From Deinococcus marmoris (GTDB lineage Bacteria; Deinococcota; Deinococci; Deinococcales; Deinococcaceae), in NCBI RefSeq assembly GCF_001949125.1, contig NZ_MSTI01000032.1:1-6879 (forward strand): 6,879 nucleotides of DNA, given 5' to 3'. Below are positions 1 through 6,118 of this stretch, one piece after another. How positions within the stretch are numbered: the first letter of the stretch is position 1; every line of letters starts with the position of its first letter. Position numbers and translations under genes: made by a program. The notes below the pieces were generated by a model. It made no database searches. It was not told the origin of the DNA and saw only the letters and a list, made by a program, of their open reading frames with translations.

Positions 1-332
1 GGGCGCTGATGGGGCTGCTGTCGCCATCGGTCCTGCAACGTCTGGAAAGCGTGCTGGCGCATTACCCGGCAGAGCCGACGGGTACTCCAGGTGGCGTGAT
101 TGAAAAAGCGGCTGAGCGCCGAGGGGGATTTGACGGTGGCCCGTTCCGGCAGAGGTCTACCGGAACCATCAAGCAACAGGTCAAGGAAGACCTCGAAGGA
201 TTCCCGGTGTTGCTTGCGAGAAAAGCAAGGCAGAATGTCAGAATAAAGCCGTCTGGAGCGCGATTCTTTTGGGTACACACCTCACTATGGGGCCGAAAGT
301 GCGTTCCAGACATCCTTTTGCAAAACTGCAAG
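1..332. other. Open but probably non-coding leader, possible mobile-element scar
   Basis: The frame of the downstream gene is open from the window edge, with an ATG at 9, so a 648-residue product is formally possible. The stretch does not read as one gene. By hand count 1-180 is about 62-68% GC, while 181-335 is only about 50%, against about 65% inside the downstream gene. Its in-frame codons include AGA, AGG, ATA and CTA, which the rest of the window mostly avoids. The translation has neither a signal peptide nor a recognisable domain. The first 100 or so bases could be the tail of an upstream gene; in another frame an open stretch stops at 101-103. The AT-richer part could be a promoter region or the remnant of an inserted element. 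A minus-strand open frame (343-62) also crosses it, but I recognise nothing in it. Confidence 0.4.
251..311. repeat. Imperfect 11-bp inverted repeat
   Basis: GTCTGGAGCGC at 251-261 is matched by GCGTTCCAGAC at 301-311, pairing at 10 of 11 positions across a 39-base spacer. It sits inside the AT-richer stretch just before the large plus-strand gene. It could be the ends of a very small repeat element, a long-loop hairpin in the leader, or chance. No flanking target-site duplication is obvious. Confidence 0.3.
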
Positions 333-1955
333 ATGTCAGTCAAGCTGGCTCAGGGGGTACAAAACCGCTTCTACGCGGCGCGGTTTTCAGGTGGGGCCGC
401 CACGCTGTACGTGCTGGCGGCTCCCAGCACCGCCGCCCTGAAACAATGGCAAGCGGATTATGTGGCGCTGCTTGATTCCGGCGCGGCTCCGGCGGCATCC
501 ACTGCGGCGGCGGGCGGCTCCCTCCTGGGCAAGAAGGCCAGCCTGCCCGAGATCAAGCCGACGAACGCTGCGCAATTTCTGGCGGCAGGGGGCGATCCGA
601 AAAGCCAGATCATCCCCGACGAATTTCACTGCTATCAGGAAAAGAAAGGGAGCGGCCTGACCCCGGAACTCGCGCTGCAAATCCTGCCCGGTGGTAAGTA
701 CCGCACGCCTTACGGTTCAGGCAGCGTGGCGGTGAAGAAGGACAGCAGTCTAATCAAGCTGGACTGGAAGGGTGGCCCGCTGGACGGGGCGGACGGCTAT
801 CTCAATTTCGGTGATGACGGCCAGAAACTGAGCCTGAGCAACGTGGGCGAGGACATGCTGGAAGGCGAGTTGGACTTCGAGTGCTACCAACGCGGCCCAC
901 GCGAGAACCTGGCGCTGCTGGACTTCAAGCTCAAGACGCCCGCCGTCGCCAAGTACGCCTGCGCCCTCAAAGACGGCGGGAAAAGCAGTGGCACGCTGGA
1001 GATTCTGGCGGGCGGGCAGTACCGCCTGAACGGGCAGGCTGGGCGCTACACAACGGATTTCAGGAGTGATCAGAACCAGAACTGGAGCGATCTGGAGTTT
1101 ACGGGCGGTGCATTGGATGAAGCTATCGGCAGCTACCGCGAGAGCAAGGAAGGGGTGCGTGAGGTCAGCATCTATCGTCCTGGCCTGAGCTGTAGAACGG
1201 TGGTCGAACCCACGCCGATTCCGCGCTACGGCACGGCCAAGGCTCCTATGCCGCCAAAAGGCAGTGGCGGCCTGAGTGGCGCGTACGTCCACTGGTATGC
1301 CGACCCACTGGCGGCGATGGGGTACGGCGGCTGCGGTGGACTGTGCTGGGACGTGCGAATCTTCAACAAGTCCGGCTACGTGTTCACCGATGAACCGGAG
1401 ATCAGCCTGGATGAGGCCGACTGCAGCCGAACCCATCCGAACGGGTTGCCGATCTGCGAGGTGTACACGGTGAAGGACGGCAGAATCACCATCGGCAAGG
1501 AGAAACCTGAATCCTTCAAAAAAGTGGGCAATGCGCTGGAAATCGACGGCGACAGCTACCAGCCGCTGGTCAAGCTTGAGGGTGTGAAGTTGAGCGGCCC
1601 TTACGAAGCCAAGTCGTTTGTCGGCGGAGGGGCGGGCAGTACCGTCAGCGGCGCGTTCCAGAACACGCTGAATTTTCTGCCTGGTGGCAAGTTCAGCCGG
1701 GAGCGGAGCGGCGGCGTCAGCACCACGTTCACGGACACGGGCACGCCTTCCGGGACCGTCACTGGGGGCTTCACCTCTACCAATCAAAGCGCCAGCAGCG
1801 GCACGTATAGCATCAAGAGCTATACGCTGACCCTGACGTATGGGGATGGCCACAAAGAGCAGCTGTTTGCCTTCGGGCTGCCAGACAAGAACGGCAAGCC
1901 CAGGCTGGATTTGCTGCGGCTGGGAGGAGCCTCGTACACCGTCCCGGACAAATAG
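333..1955 (+). CDS. Multi-repeat beta-rich, cysteine-paired protein of unknown function
   Basis: 540 residues from the ATG at 333. I do not recognise a named family; the style resembles large hypothetical secreted proteins of Deinococcus-like bacteria. An N-terminal module (residues 1-50) is followed by an Ala/Ser/Gly linker (about 50-68). Two related units follow at about 98-184 and 207-287, each with the pattern L-x-I-L-x-GG-x-Y, then L-x-W/F-x-GG-x-L-D. A third module runs about 313-415, and a C-terminal one about 420-538 repeats LNFLPGGKF. Eight cysteines fall in pairs: C100/C184 and C210/C287 bracket the two units, then C334/C338 and C364/C375. This suggests disulfides in an exported protein, yet no signal peptide precedes it. 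The start is uncertain: there is no clear Shine-Dalgarno at 333, and an in-frame ATG at 9 would give 648 residues. I chose 333 because recognisable composition begins there. The stop is TAG, 31 bp before the end of a converging gene. A structural or binding role is a guess. Confidence 0.75.
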   Translation: MSVKLAQGVQNRFYAARFSGGAATLYVLAAPSTAALKQWQADYVALLDSGAAPAASTAAAGGSLLGKKASLPEIKPTNAAQFLAAGGDPKSQIIPDEFHCYQEKKGSGLTPELALQILPGGKYRTPYGSGSVAVKKDSSLIKLDWKGGPLDGADGYLNFGDDGQKLSLSNVGEDMLEGELDFECYQRGPRENLALLDFKLKTPAVAKYACALKDGGKSSGTLEILAGGQYRLNGQAGRYTTDFRSDQNQNWSDLEFTGGALDEAIGSYRESKEGVREVSIYRPGLSCRTVVEPTPIPRYGTAKAPMPPKGSGGLSGAYVHWYADPLAAMGYGGCGGLCWDVRIFNKSGYVFTDEPEISLDEADCSRTHPNGLPICEVYTVKDGRITIGKEKPESFKKVGNALEIDGDSYQPLVKLEGVKLSGPYEAKSFVGGGAGSTVSGAFQNTLNFLPGGKFSRERSGGVSTTFTDTGTPSGTVTGGFTSTNQSASSGTYSIKSYTLTLTYGDGHKEQLFAFGLPDKNGKPRLDLLRLGGASYTVPDK

Positions 1956-1986
1956 CAGGGTGAACCCAACACTGCGTGCGTAACAA

Positions 1987-2442
1987 TCAGACTCCCTCTC
2001 CACCCACCGCTTTGTTCACGAGCGCGACAATTCTGGCCTCGTACTCGGGGGTCAATGCCGTGAGCGCGAAGGCGGTCGGCCACATCGCCCCATCGTCAAG
2101 GCTCGCCAAGTCGTTGAAGCCGAGCGTCGCGTACCGCGCGCCAAACTTGTGGGCGCTCTGGAAGAAGCAGACGACTTTGCCGTCCTTGTTCGCGTATGCG
2201 GGCATGCCGTACCAGGTTTTCGGCAGGAGGGCGGGCGCGCTGGCGGTCATGATCGCGTGGAGCCGCTCGCCCAGGACGCGGTCCGGTTCTGGCATCGCGG
2301 TGAGGGCCGCCAGCACATCGCGTTCCCCGTCCGCACGGTTTTTGCTGGCCCACGCTTCTGTCTTCAGCTCTCTGGCGCGTGCCTTCATTGCGGCGCGCTC
2401 CTCGTCAGTGAAACCCTTCGGCACCTTCTCCTTTGCGGTCAT
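1987..2442 (-). CDS. DUF1801-type (YdhG-like) small protein
   Basis: 151 residues. A charged, Lys/Glu/Arg-rich N-terminus (about 1-40) precedes the core (about 40-146). The core carries the family pattern around KTWYGMPAY (75-83), KVVCFF (89-94) and RYATLGFND (103-111), then an MWPTAF segment and a C-terminal helix ending in LVNKA. This matches DUF1801/YdhG-like proteins, a small alpha-beta fold sometimes called iron-chaperone-like by homology to Bacillus frataxin-like proteins; the biochemical role is generally unknown. The ATG at 2442 has a strong GGAGG seven bases upstream (2450-2454), which fixes the start. It is the last gene of the minus-strand run, 80 bp after the DUF1579-like gene, so it may be co-transcribed with the AraC operon or have its own promoter. 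It converges on the large repeat protein, with only 31 bp between the two stop codons and no convincing terminator there. Confidence 0.85.
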   Translation of the reverse strand: MTAKEKVPKGFTDEERAAMKARARELKTEAWASKNRADGERDVLAALTAMPEPDRVLGERLHAIMTASAPALLPKTWYGMPAYANKDGKVVCFFQSAHKFGARYATLGFNDLASLDDGAMWPTAFALTALTPEYEARIVALVNKAVGGEGV

Positions 2443-2522
2443 GCTGTTTCCTCCAATCCGTGGGGGCCGTCACCCGCCATCAGTGTGGCGTGCCGGCTCC
2501 CTTGCAGTCTCCGTCGGCCTCG

Positions 2523-2927
2523 TTACCCGTCTTTGACGCGCTGATAGTCCATGGTGAAGTCGGGCTGCCACGTCACGCCGTTGTCAGGCGACCTCTCCCC
2601 GGTGGACGTCATGACGTCTGGACTGCGGAAGCGGGCAATAAAGCGTTGTGAGAAGTCCGCGTCCAGACGGATCATCGACCATCCGGCGTCGTTGACCTCA
2701 AACTCGAAGACCCGGATGATCCCACGGACATCAAAGTAGTGGTACCGATCCTCTGAGAGCAGCGCCAGAGCATCCGGGAAGTCCGGGTGGTCATACGTCC
2801 AGTACTGCAAGACGAACGCCCCGTCCAGGACCCGTTCGTACCGCTGCCGCCCAGCGACGGGCACGGAGTGGGCCGAGTGATGCATCGTGAATTCCCAGGT
2901 GCCAAGCAGCCGGTCAAGTGCGCTCAT
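2523..2927 (-). CDS. DUF1579-like, lipocalin/nitrobindin-type beta-barrel protein
   Basis: 134 residues, likely cytoplasmic with no signal peptide. The N-terminal DRLLGTWEF (5-13) is the usual opening strand of DUF1579-like and related small beta-barrels. The middle has YDHPDFPDAL (45-54), then YHYFDVRGI with IRVFEF (62-76), and FSQRFIARF (92-100). The end has DNGVTWQPDF with MDYQRV (115-131). The pattern 'DHPDFPDA ... YFD.RG..RV.E ... FSQRF' is one I associate with hypothetical proteins frequent in actinobacteria. The fold suggests binding of a small hydrophobic ligand, but no ligand can be named. The ATG at 2927 is set by a strong AAGAGGAG five bases upstream (2933-2940). It lies 43 bp after the VOC gene on the same strand, so co-transcription with the AraC-VOC pair is likely. 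Confidence 0.8.
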   Translation of the reverse strand: MSALDRLLGTWEFTMHHSAHSVPVAGRQRYERVLDGAFVLQYWTYDHPDFPDALALLSEDRYHYFDVRGIIRVFEFEVNDAGWSMIRLDADFSQRFIARFRSPDVMTSTGERSPDNGVTWQPDFTMDYQRVKDG

Positions 2928-2970
2928 CCTTACTCCTCTTGTTGCTGACGGTTCGTCTCCGCCAGACGGC

Positions 2971-3381
2971 TTAGCGCCGCTCCTGGATGCGAATCAGGTT
3001 GCCTGCCGGGTCGCGGAAGGCGCAGTCGCGGACGCCGTAAGGCTGCTCGGTCGGCTCCTGCACGACCTCCGCGTCGCTGGCTTGCAGCCGGTCAAAGACG
3101 CCGTCGAGATCCGTGGTCGCCAGAATGAGGGTGGCATAGGTGCCCTTCGCCATCATCTCGGTGATGGTGCGGCGCTCGTCCTCGGTCACGCCGGGGACGG
3201 CAGCGGGCGGATGAAGGACGATCGATGTGCCAGGCTGGCCTGGAGGGCAGACCGTGATCCAGTGCAGGTCGCCGTACTCAACGTCATTGTGGACCTCGAA
3301 GCCCAGGGTGTCGCGGTAGAAGGCCAACGAGGAGGCCGGGTTGGTATGCGGCAGGAAGGTTTGGTGAATGGTGAGGTCCAT
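2971..3381 (-). CDS. VOC (glyoxalase/bleomycin-resistance fold) protein
   Basis: 136 residues from the ATG at 3381. Two beta-alpha-beta-beta-beta repeats of the vicinal-oxygen-chelate fold are visible. The first holds FLPHTNPASSLAFYRDTLGF (9-28); the second holds LATTDLDGVFDRL (87-99), then YGVRDCAFRDPAGNLIRI (115-132), the classic closing strand pair. Length is typical of single-domain VOC proteins, which act as metal-dependent lyases, dioxygenases or drug-binding resistance proteins. I cannot assign a substrate or be sure that the metal ligands are complete. The start is ambiguous: a GTG at 3390 overlaps the regulator stop as GTGA and would add three residues, while the ATG at 3381 lies five bases after that stop. 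I prefer the ATG because relatives I recall begin M-D-x-T-I-H. Neither has a clear Shine-Dalgarno, so translation is probably coupled to the regulator. Confidence 0.88.
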   Translation of the reverse strand: MDLTIHQTFLPHTNPASSLAFYRDTLGFEVHNDVEYGDLHWITVCPPGQPGTSIVLHPPAAVPGVTEDERRTITEMMAKGTYATLILATTDLDGVFDRLQASDAEVVQEPTEQPYGVRDCAFRDPAGNLIRIQERR

Positions 3382-3386
3382 GGGGG

Positions 3387-3842
3387 TCACTTTAATCTCG
3401 GTTCGGTGGCCGGCGCTTCTCGATTCCTGATCGGCCGGGTCACTTGCCTAGCGATGCATGGCGGCATCTCTGCTGTCTCACCCGCCGCAGCACGCCGGTA
3501 AACCCTGGGCGACACCCCGAGCAGTTCGGTGAAGCGGGTGGTGAAGGTGCCCAGCGACGAGCAGCCAACCTCGAAACAGATCTCGGTGACGCTGAGCTGC
3601 CCGAGACGCAGCAGCGCCATGGCGCGTTCGATGCGCCGCGTCATCAGATAACTGTACGGGGACTCGCCGTAAGCCAGCCGAAACTGCCGGCTGAGATGCC
3701 CCGCTGACATGTTCACGCCGTCAGCCAGCGCCTCGACATTGAGCGGCTGCGCGTACTCCCGGTCGATCCGGTCCCGCACACGGCGCAGCCGCGTGAGATC
3801 GCGCAGGTGCGCCGGCGCGGCAGGTCTGGGGGTCATGGGCAT
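3387..3842 (-). CDS. AraC-family transcriptional regulator, DNA-binding domain only
   Basis: 151 residues. Nearly the whole protein is the AraC-type double helix-turn-helix domain (about 18-118). The first HTH is around LNVEALADGVNMSAGHLSRQ (34-53), the linker helix around YSYLMTRRIERAMALL (63-78), and the second HTH around VTEICFEVGCSSLGTFTTRF (85-104), followed by the GVSP..Y motif (109-115). There is no N-terminal effector domain, so the ligand, if any, is not sensed by a separate cupin module. A basic tail (132-151) is shared with actinobacterial relatives I recall, which also sit beside a VOC gene. The ATG at 3842 has GGAG seven bases upstream (3850-3853), favouring it over the ATG at 3836. 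It is first in a minus-strand run with VOC, DUF1579-like and DUF1801 genes and divergent from an MFS gene, so it probably regulates both and itself. Confidence 0.92.
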   Translation of the reverse strand: MPMTPRPAAPAHLRDLTRLRRVRDRIDREYAQPLNVEALADGVNMSAGHLSRQFRLAYGESPYSYLMTRRIERAMALLRLGQLSVTEICFEVGCSSLGTFTTRFTELLGVSPRVYRRAAAGETAEMPPCIARQVTRPIRNREAPATEPRLK

Positions 3843-3848
3843 GAGCGT

Positions 3849-3866
3849 ACTCCACCGCGCTGGAGT
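3849..3866. promoter_or_regulatory. Perfect 6-6-6 dyad over the regulator's ribosome binding site
   Basis: ACTCCA-CCGCGC-TGGAGT is a perfect inverted repeat with six-base arms and a six-base spacer. Its left arm contains the complement of the regulator's GGAG ribosome binding site (3850-3853). As DNA it could be an operator for autoregulation. As RNA it would form a small hairpin sequestering the ribosome binding site. Classical AraC proteins more often bind direct repeats, so the binding protein is not implied. Confidence 0.35.
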
Positions 3867-3897
3867 TGCCCAGCGGCTTGGTGTGGATCGCTTCAGA

Positions 3898-3913
3898 AGT
3901 ATTTCGGGATACT
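3898..3913. promoter_or_regulatory. Perfect AGTAT-N6-ATACT dyad upstream of the MFS gene
   Basis: AGTAT-TTCGGG-ATACT has five-base arms and a six-base spacer. It ends 25 bases before the MFS start codon, in the divergent regulator/transporter spacer. Its position suits an operator or promoter-overlapping element for the transporter; GATACT within it is a weak -10 candidate. I could not find a well-spaced -35, so no promoter is called. Confidence 0.3.
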
Positions 3914-3938
3914 GTGGCAGGACACGCTAGGCTCAGCC

Positions 3939-5118
3939 ATGCGAGCGTGGCCGGCGGGGCCAACCCTCCAGCGGTTGTGGCTGGCCAGTACAAGCGGCAA
4001 TCTCGGGGACGGCATTAGCAAAACGGCGCTCCCGTTGCTCGACGCTTCCATCTCCCGCGATCCCATCGTCGTTGCCAGTGTCGCCGCCGTTGCCTCCCTG
4101 CCCGGCCTGGTGTTCACGCTGCCCTTCGGTGCCCTGATCAACGGGTTTGACCGCTGCACCCTGCTGATCGTTGCGCACACGGCCCGGGGGTTGCTGCTCG
4201 GCCTGCTCGCTTTCGTCCTCGGCACGGCGGAAACGCTCGCGTACGGCACCGCCGAGACTCTGGTGCCGTCGCTCGTCGACAGCGCGCATCTGGAGGACGC
4301 CAACTGCGCGCTCTACGCTACGAGCGTGACGGGCAACGAGTTCATCGGTCCGCCGCTCGGGGATCAGCTGTTTGCCGCCGTTCCTGGCCTGCCATTTCTG
4401 GTGAATGCCGTGAGTTTTCTCGGGAGTACGGCGCTGATCCTGGCCCTGCCCCGCCAACCGGCGCGCCGTGCCGCGCGCATGGTGGCGTGACGTGGTGGGC
4501 GGCTTGAAATGGCTATGGTCACGCCCTCCGCTGCGTGCTGTGGCGGTGCTGATGGCCCTGACGACGATGCTGGACCTGGACGCCGCTATATTCGCGCTGT
4601 TCGTCCTGTTCGCGACGGCCCTCCCAGGCGTCGATGCCGTGGGCTATGGCCTGCTGCTCACGGCGGGTGCCGTCGGGCACATTTTCGGCAGCCTGCTATC
4701 GGCGTCGGTCTCGCAGCGCTTTGGAGCGGGGCGGATCGTGCTCGACTCCGTGTTCGTCCTGGGGATTGTGTACCTGGGCCTCAGCCTCTTTCACGCGCCA
4801 CTACTCTTGGGGACACTGCTGGTCTTGGACGGTTTTAATTTGGGCCTCTCGGGGGTGGGCAAGGTGTCGCTGCGTCAAGCCATGGTGCCGCCGGACCTGC
4901 GCGGGTGGGTGGGGCTTACCGTTTCGTGGTCTCCTGCACCGCCCCACTCGGCACAGTGTTGGGCGGGGTGGTGGGGACAGCCCCTGGGCCTGCGCGAGAC
5001 CTTTGCGGTGGCGGGTGGGCTGGCCCTGGTGGTCGCCCGGCAGTTCGTGGGCAGGATCAATAACGGAGCCGTGGTTCGCGCTGGGCACCAGATACGTGGA
5101 CCGTCACGTCTGTCGTAG
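3939..5118 (+). pseudogene. MFS efflux transporter (MFS_3-type), frameshifted
   Basis: Remnant of a major facilitator superfamily exporter of about 400 residues, an inner-membrane proton-coupled drug or metabolite antiporter. The first part (3939-4490, 183 residues) opens with LWLASTSGNLGDGI and has ETLVPSLV and NEFIGPPLG, typical of the N-terminal half. It then stops at TGA 4488-4490. The C-terminal half continues in the next frame: WWRDVVGGLKWLW from about 4480, YGLLLTAGAVG, VSLRQAMVPPDLRG, ending VGRINN before TAG at 5118. Within that half the expected AYRFVVS...APLGTVLGG strand is encoded in a third frame between about 4912 and 4977. The loop 2-3 motif A is degraded (GALINGFDRCT; relatives have G-x-L-x-D-R-x-x-R-R), and about 17 residues, one membrane segment, appear missing near residue 91. 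The start ATG at 3939 has only a weak AGG. Sequencing error could explain the single-base shifts but not the missing segment or motif decay. Divergent placement beside an AraC regulator suggests it was a regulated exporter. Confidence 0.85.
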
Positions 5119-5198
5119 CTTTCCAGCTCTTGACCACAAAAGGCGTCCACCGCATTCTGACTTCCGGTAAATGGATTTGCTGGAAAGGCAGCGCCGGG

Positions 5199-5219
5199 CA
5201 GCCCATAACGATCGGGCTG
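5199..5219 (-). terminator. Weak hairpin downstream of the GGDEF gene
   Basis: CAGCCC (5199-5204) and GGGCTG (5214-5219) form a perfect six-base stem with a nine-base loop, 20 bases past the stop of the minus-strand GGDEF gene and within the 121-bp gap facing the MFS remnant. There is no run of T after it on the minus strand, so an intrinsic terminator is only weakly supported. A separate nine-base inverted repeat (5119-5127 with 5179-5187) lies in the same gap. Confidence 0.2.
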
Positions 5220-5239
5220 AACGGCAGGGTGCGTTAGCG

Positions 5240-6118
5240 CTACCTCGCGGCCTGGCCCCGCTGCGTCAGAGCCTTCTGCGCATACAGACGCCGGTCCGCG
5301 AGCCGCAACAACTCCTCGACATCGCCCGCTTCCTCAGGAAAACGCGCCGTCCCCGTGGCCCCACGGATGCGCTCGCCACCGACGTTGACCAGGTCACCGA
5401 GCAGTCCTGTGGCCAGGGTCGACTCAGGCCGGTCCGCACCTGACCACAGGAGACCAAATTCGTCGCCGCCCAGCCGGAAGGCCGTCCCTTCACCCTGCGT
5501 GGCCTGCGTCAGGCAAGCCGCCACCCGCTGCAACAATGCGTCTCCGGCGGGATGGCCGTACCGGTCATTCACCTGCTTGAAGTTGTCGAGATCCAGGAGC
5601 TGGAGGACAAACGGCTGACCATCACCGACGAGTCGGTGCAGTTGCAGGTCAAAGGCGCGGCGGTTGCCCAAGCCCGTCAGGCCGTCATGGTAGGCCAGAC
5701 GCTCCAATTCACGCTGCGCAGCGTGGGCCTCCGAATAATCCTCCTGAACGCCCACAAAATATTGCAACCTGCCGTCCACGAACATCGGCTGCACCCGCAG
5801 CCGGTACCACAACGGCTTTCCGTCCTTGCGGTAGTTCAGCACGACCCGTTCAAACGGCTCGCCTCGGTCCAGGGCCGCACGCATGAACGCGATGTCCGCC
5901 GGGTCCGTCTCTGCACCTTGCAGAAGGGCGCAGGTGCGTCCCCGGACCTCCTCCAGACGGTAGCCCGTGACCCGGCTGAAAGCCTCATTGACATACACGA
6001 TGCGCCGGCGGGCGTCGGTCACCAGCAGACCGACATCCGCGGTGTCCAGCACCTGCCACACCAGGGCATGCTCCAGGGGCCGACTGGCCACGGTGTCTGA
6101 TTCAGCGAGCTGAATCAT
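5240..6118 (-). CDS. PAS/LOV-like sensor diguanylate cyclase (GGDEF)
   Basis: 292 residues, soluble, with no membrane segments. A PAS domain occupies about 20-130, a linker helix follows (131-142), and a GGDEF domain runs about 143-285. The cyclase makes c-di-GMP from two GTP. Present are DLDNFK (176-181) with the metal-binding Asp, NDRYGH (184-189) and an intact GGDEF (217-221). The inhibitory I-site RxxD is absent (Q208 and G211 in its place). The PAS domain is LOV-like: GRTCALLQ at 60-67 aligns with GxNCRFLQ and keeps Cys63 and Gln67; LNYRKDG (94-100) keeps Asn95; GVQ ends with Gln125. It differs at Thr62, Ala64 and Tyr105 (LWYRL for FWNxL). Whether it binds flavin is unknown. The ATG at 6118 overlaps the upstream EAL gene stop by ATGA, so translation is coupled and the pair is an operon. 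The protein ends at TAG 5242-5240, facing the MFS remnant. Confidence 0.93.
   Translation of the reverse strand: MIQLAESDTVASRPLEHALVWQVLDTADVGLLVTDARRRIVYVNEAFSRVTGYRLEEVRGRTCALLQGAETDPADIAFMRAALDRGEPFERVVLNYRKDGKPLWYRLRVQPMFVDGRLQYFVGVQEDYSEAHAAQRELERLAYHDGLTGLGNRRAFDLQLHRLVGDGQPFVLQLLDLDNFKQVNDRYGHPAGDALLQRVAACLTQATQGEGTAFRLGGDEFGLLWSGADRPESTLATGLLGDLVNVGGERIRGATGTARFPEEAGDVEELLRLADRRLYAQKALTQRGQAAR

Noticed and set aside
62..343. 93-residue minus-strand frame across the leader region
   Set aside because: No recognisable domain; Cys/Ser/Pro-rich low-complexity translation. Kept only as a note because the plus frame there is doubtful too.
1956..1986. GGGTGAACCC as a bidirectional terminator between converging genes
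   Set aside because: The loop would be two bases and there is no T-run on either side.
750..2003. 417-residue minus-strand open frame opposite the repeat protein
   Set aside because: Antisense shadow typical of GC-rich DNA. The translation is Arg/Ala/Gln-rich without domain motifs, and the plus strand shows clear repeated protein motifs.
3807..3938. Longer start for the MFS gene at 3807
   Set aside because: It would overlap the divergent regulator's coding region and adds residues without MFS character; the family opening begins just after the ATG at 3939.
3933..4457. 174-residue minus-strand frame opposite the MFS remnant
   Set aside because: Gln/Arg/Glu-rich shadow of a hydrophobic membrane-protein gene on the other strand; no motif.
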